Shown here piece after piece: positions 6,868 to 6,899 of a DNA stretch of 6,899 bases. Source of the stretch: Bacteroidales bacterium (lineage in GTDB: Bacteria > Bacteroidota > Bacteroidia > Bacteroidales > JAADJA01); assembly GCA_029933495.1 (NCBI GenBank), contig JAOZOC010000175.1:1-6899 (forward strand). Reading direction: 5' to 3'. The number at the start of each line of letters is the position of its first letter. Within the stretch, counting starts at the first letter, position 1. A program made the position numbers and the translations under genes. The notes under the pieces were generated by a model, which saw only the letters and a list, made by a program, of their open reading frames with translations, was not told the DNA's origin and searched no databases.

Positions 6868-6899
6868 ATGTATAAAAAGCTTGATAAAAGAATAACCTC
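6868..6899 (+). CDS. Start of next gene (partial, cut by the window end)
   Basis: An ATG directly abuts the TAA of the giant gene and opens a frame of ten codons (MYKKLDKRIT) that runs off the window. The basic start (K, K, K, R) could be the n-region of another signal peptide, but the rest is missing. Zero spacing suggests translational coupling and a shared transcript with the upstream gene. The product cannot be named. Confidence 0.45.
   Translation, partial: MYKKLDKRIT

Overview
The window looks like part of a Bacteroidota chromosome, probably a Bacteroidales/Marinilabiliales-type environmental relative. It is AT-rich and the large gene has no Shine-Dalgarno sequence. A -33/-7-type promoter candidate lies upstream of that gene. 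Its signal peptide ends in Ala|Gln, matching the Bacteroidetes preference for Gln after signal peptidase I cleavage. The gene chains LamG, carboxypeptidase-regulatory-like, FN3 and EF-hand-loop modules, as is common in secreted surface proteins of this phylum. Genus and species cannot be fixed from the sequence.

Layout. (1) Bases 1-51 are the 3' part of a tRNA-Arg(CCU) with no encoded CCA, followed by a strong intrinsic terminator (66-101). (2) A second, smaller hairpin with a GATA loop (115-134) stands just before a small orphan ORF (145-450, about 101 aa, no recognised family). (3) Bases 451-789 hold no gene. They do hold a set of three TTCGT direct repeats at exactly 21-bp spacing (629, 650, 671), about 16 bp upstream of a -33/-7-like promoter for the large gene. 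(4) Bases 790-6867 encode one 2025-residue secreted multidomain protein. In order it has a signal peptide, two tandem LamG domains, a carboxypeptidase-regulatory-like (CnaB-type) domain, about 580 residues of unrecognised beta-rich sequence, a series of Ig/FN3/cadherin-like sandwiches, a second regulatory-like domain, and a C-terminal module ending in two dockerin-like calcium loops. (5) An ATG directly abuts its stop codon (TAA then ATG) and probably starts the next gene of an operon.

Function. The giant protein is best read as an exported cell-surface or extracellular adhesin/carbohydrate-binding scaffold. No catalytic domain is visible. The most interesting points are the 21-bp-periodic upstream repeats, the sharply GC-rich patches at the LamG domain seams, the large unrecognised central region, and the duplicated Ca-loop plus W-x-P C-terminus in place of a recognisable type IX sorting domain. 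No complete defence system, CRISPR array, transposase or integrase is present.
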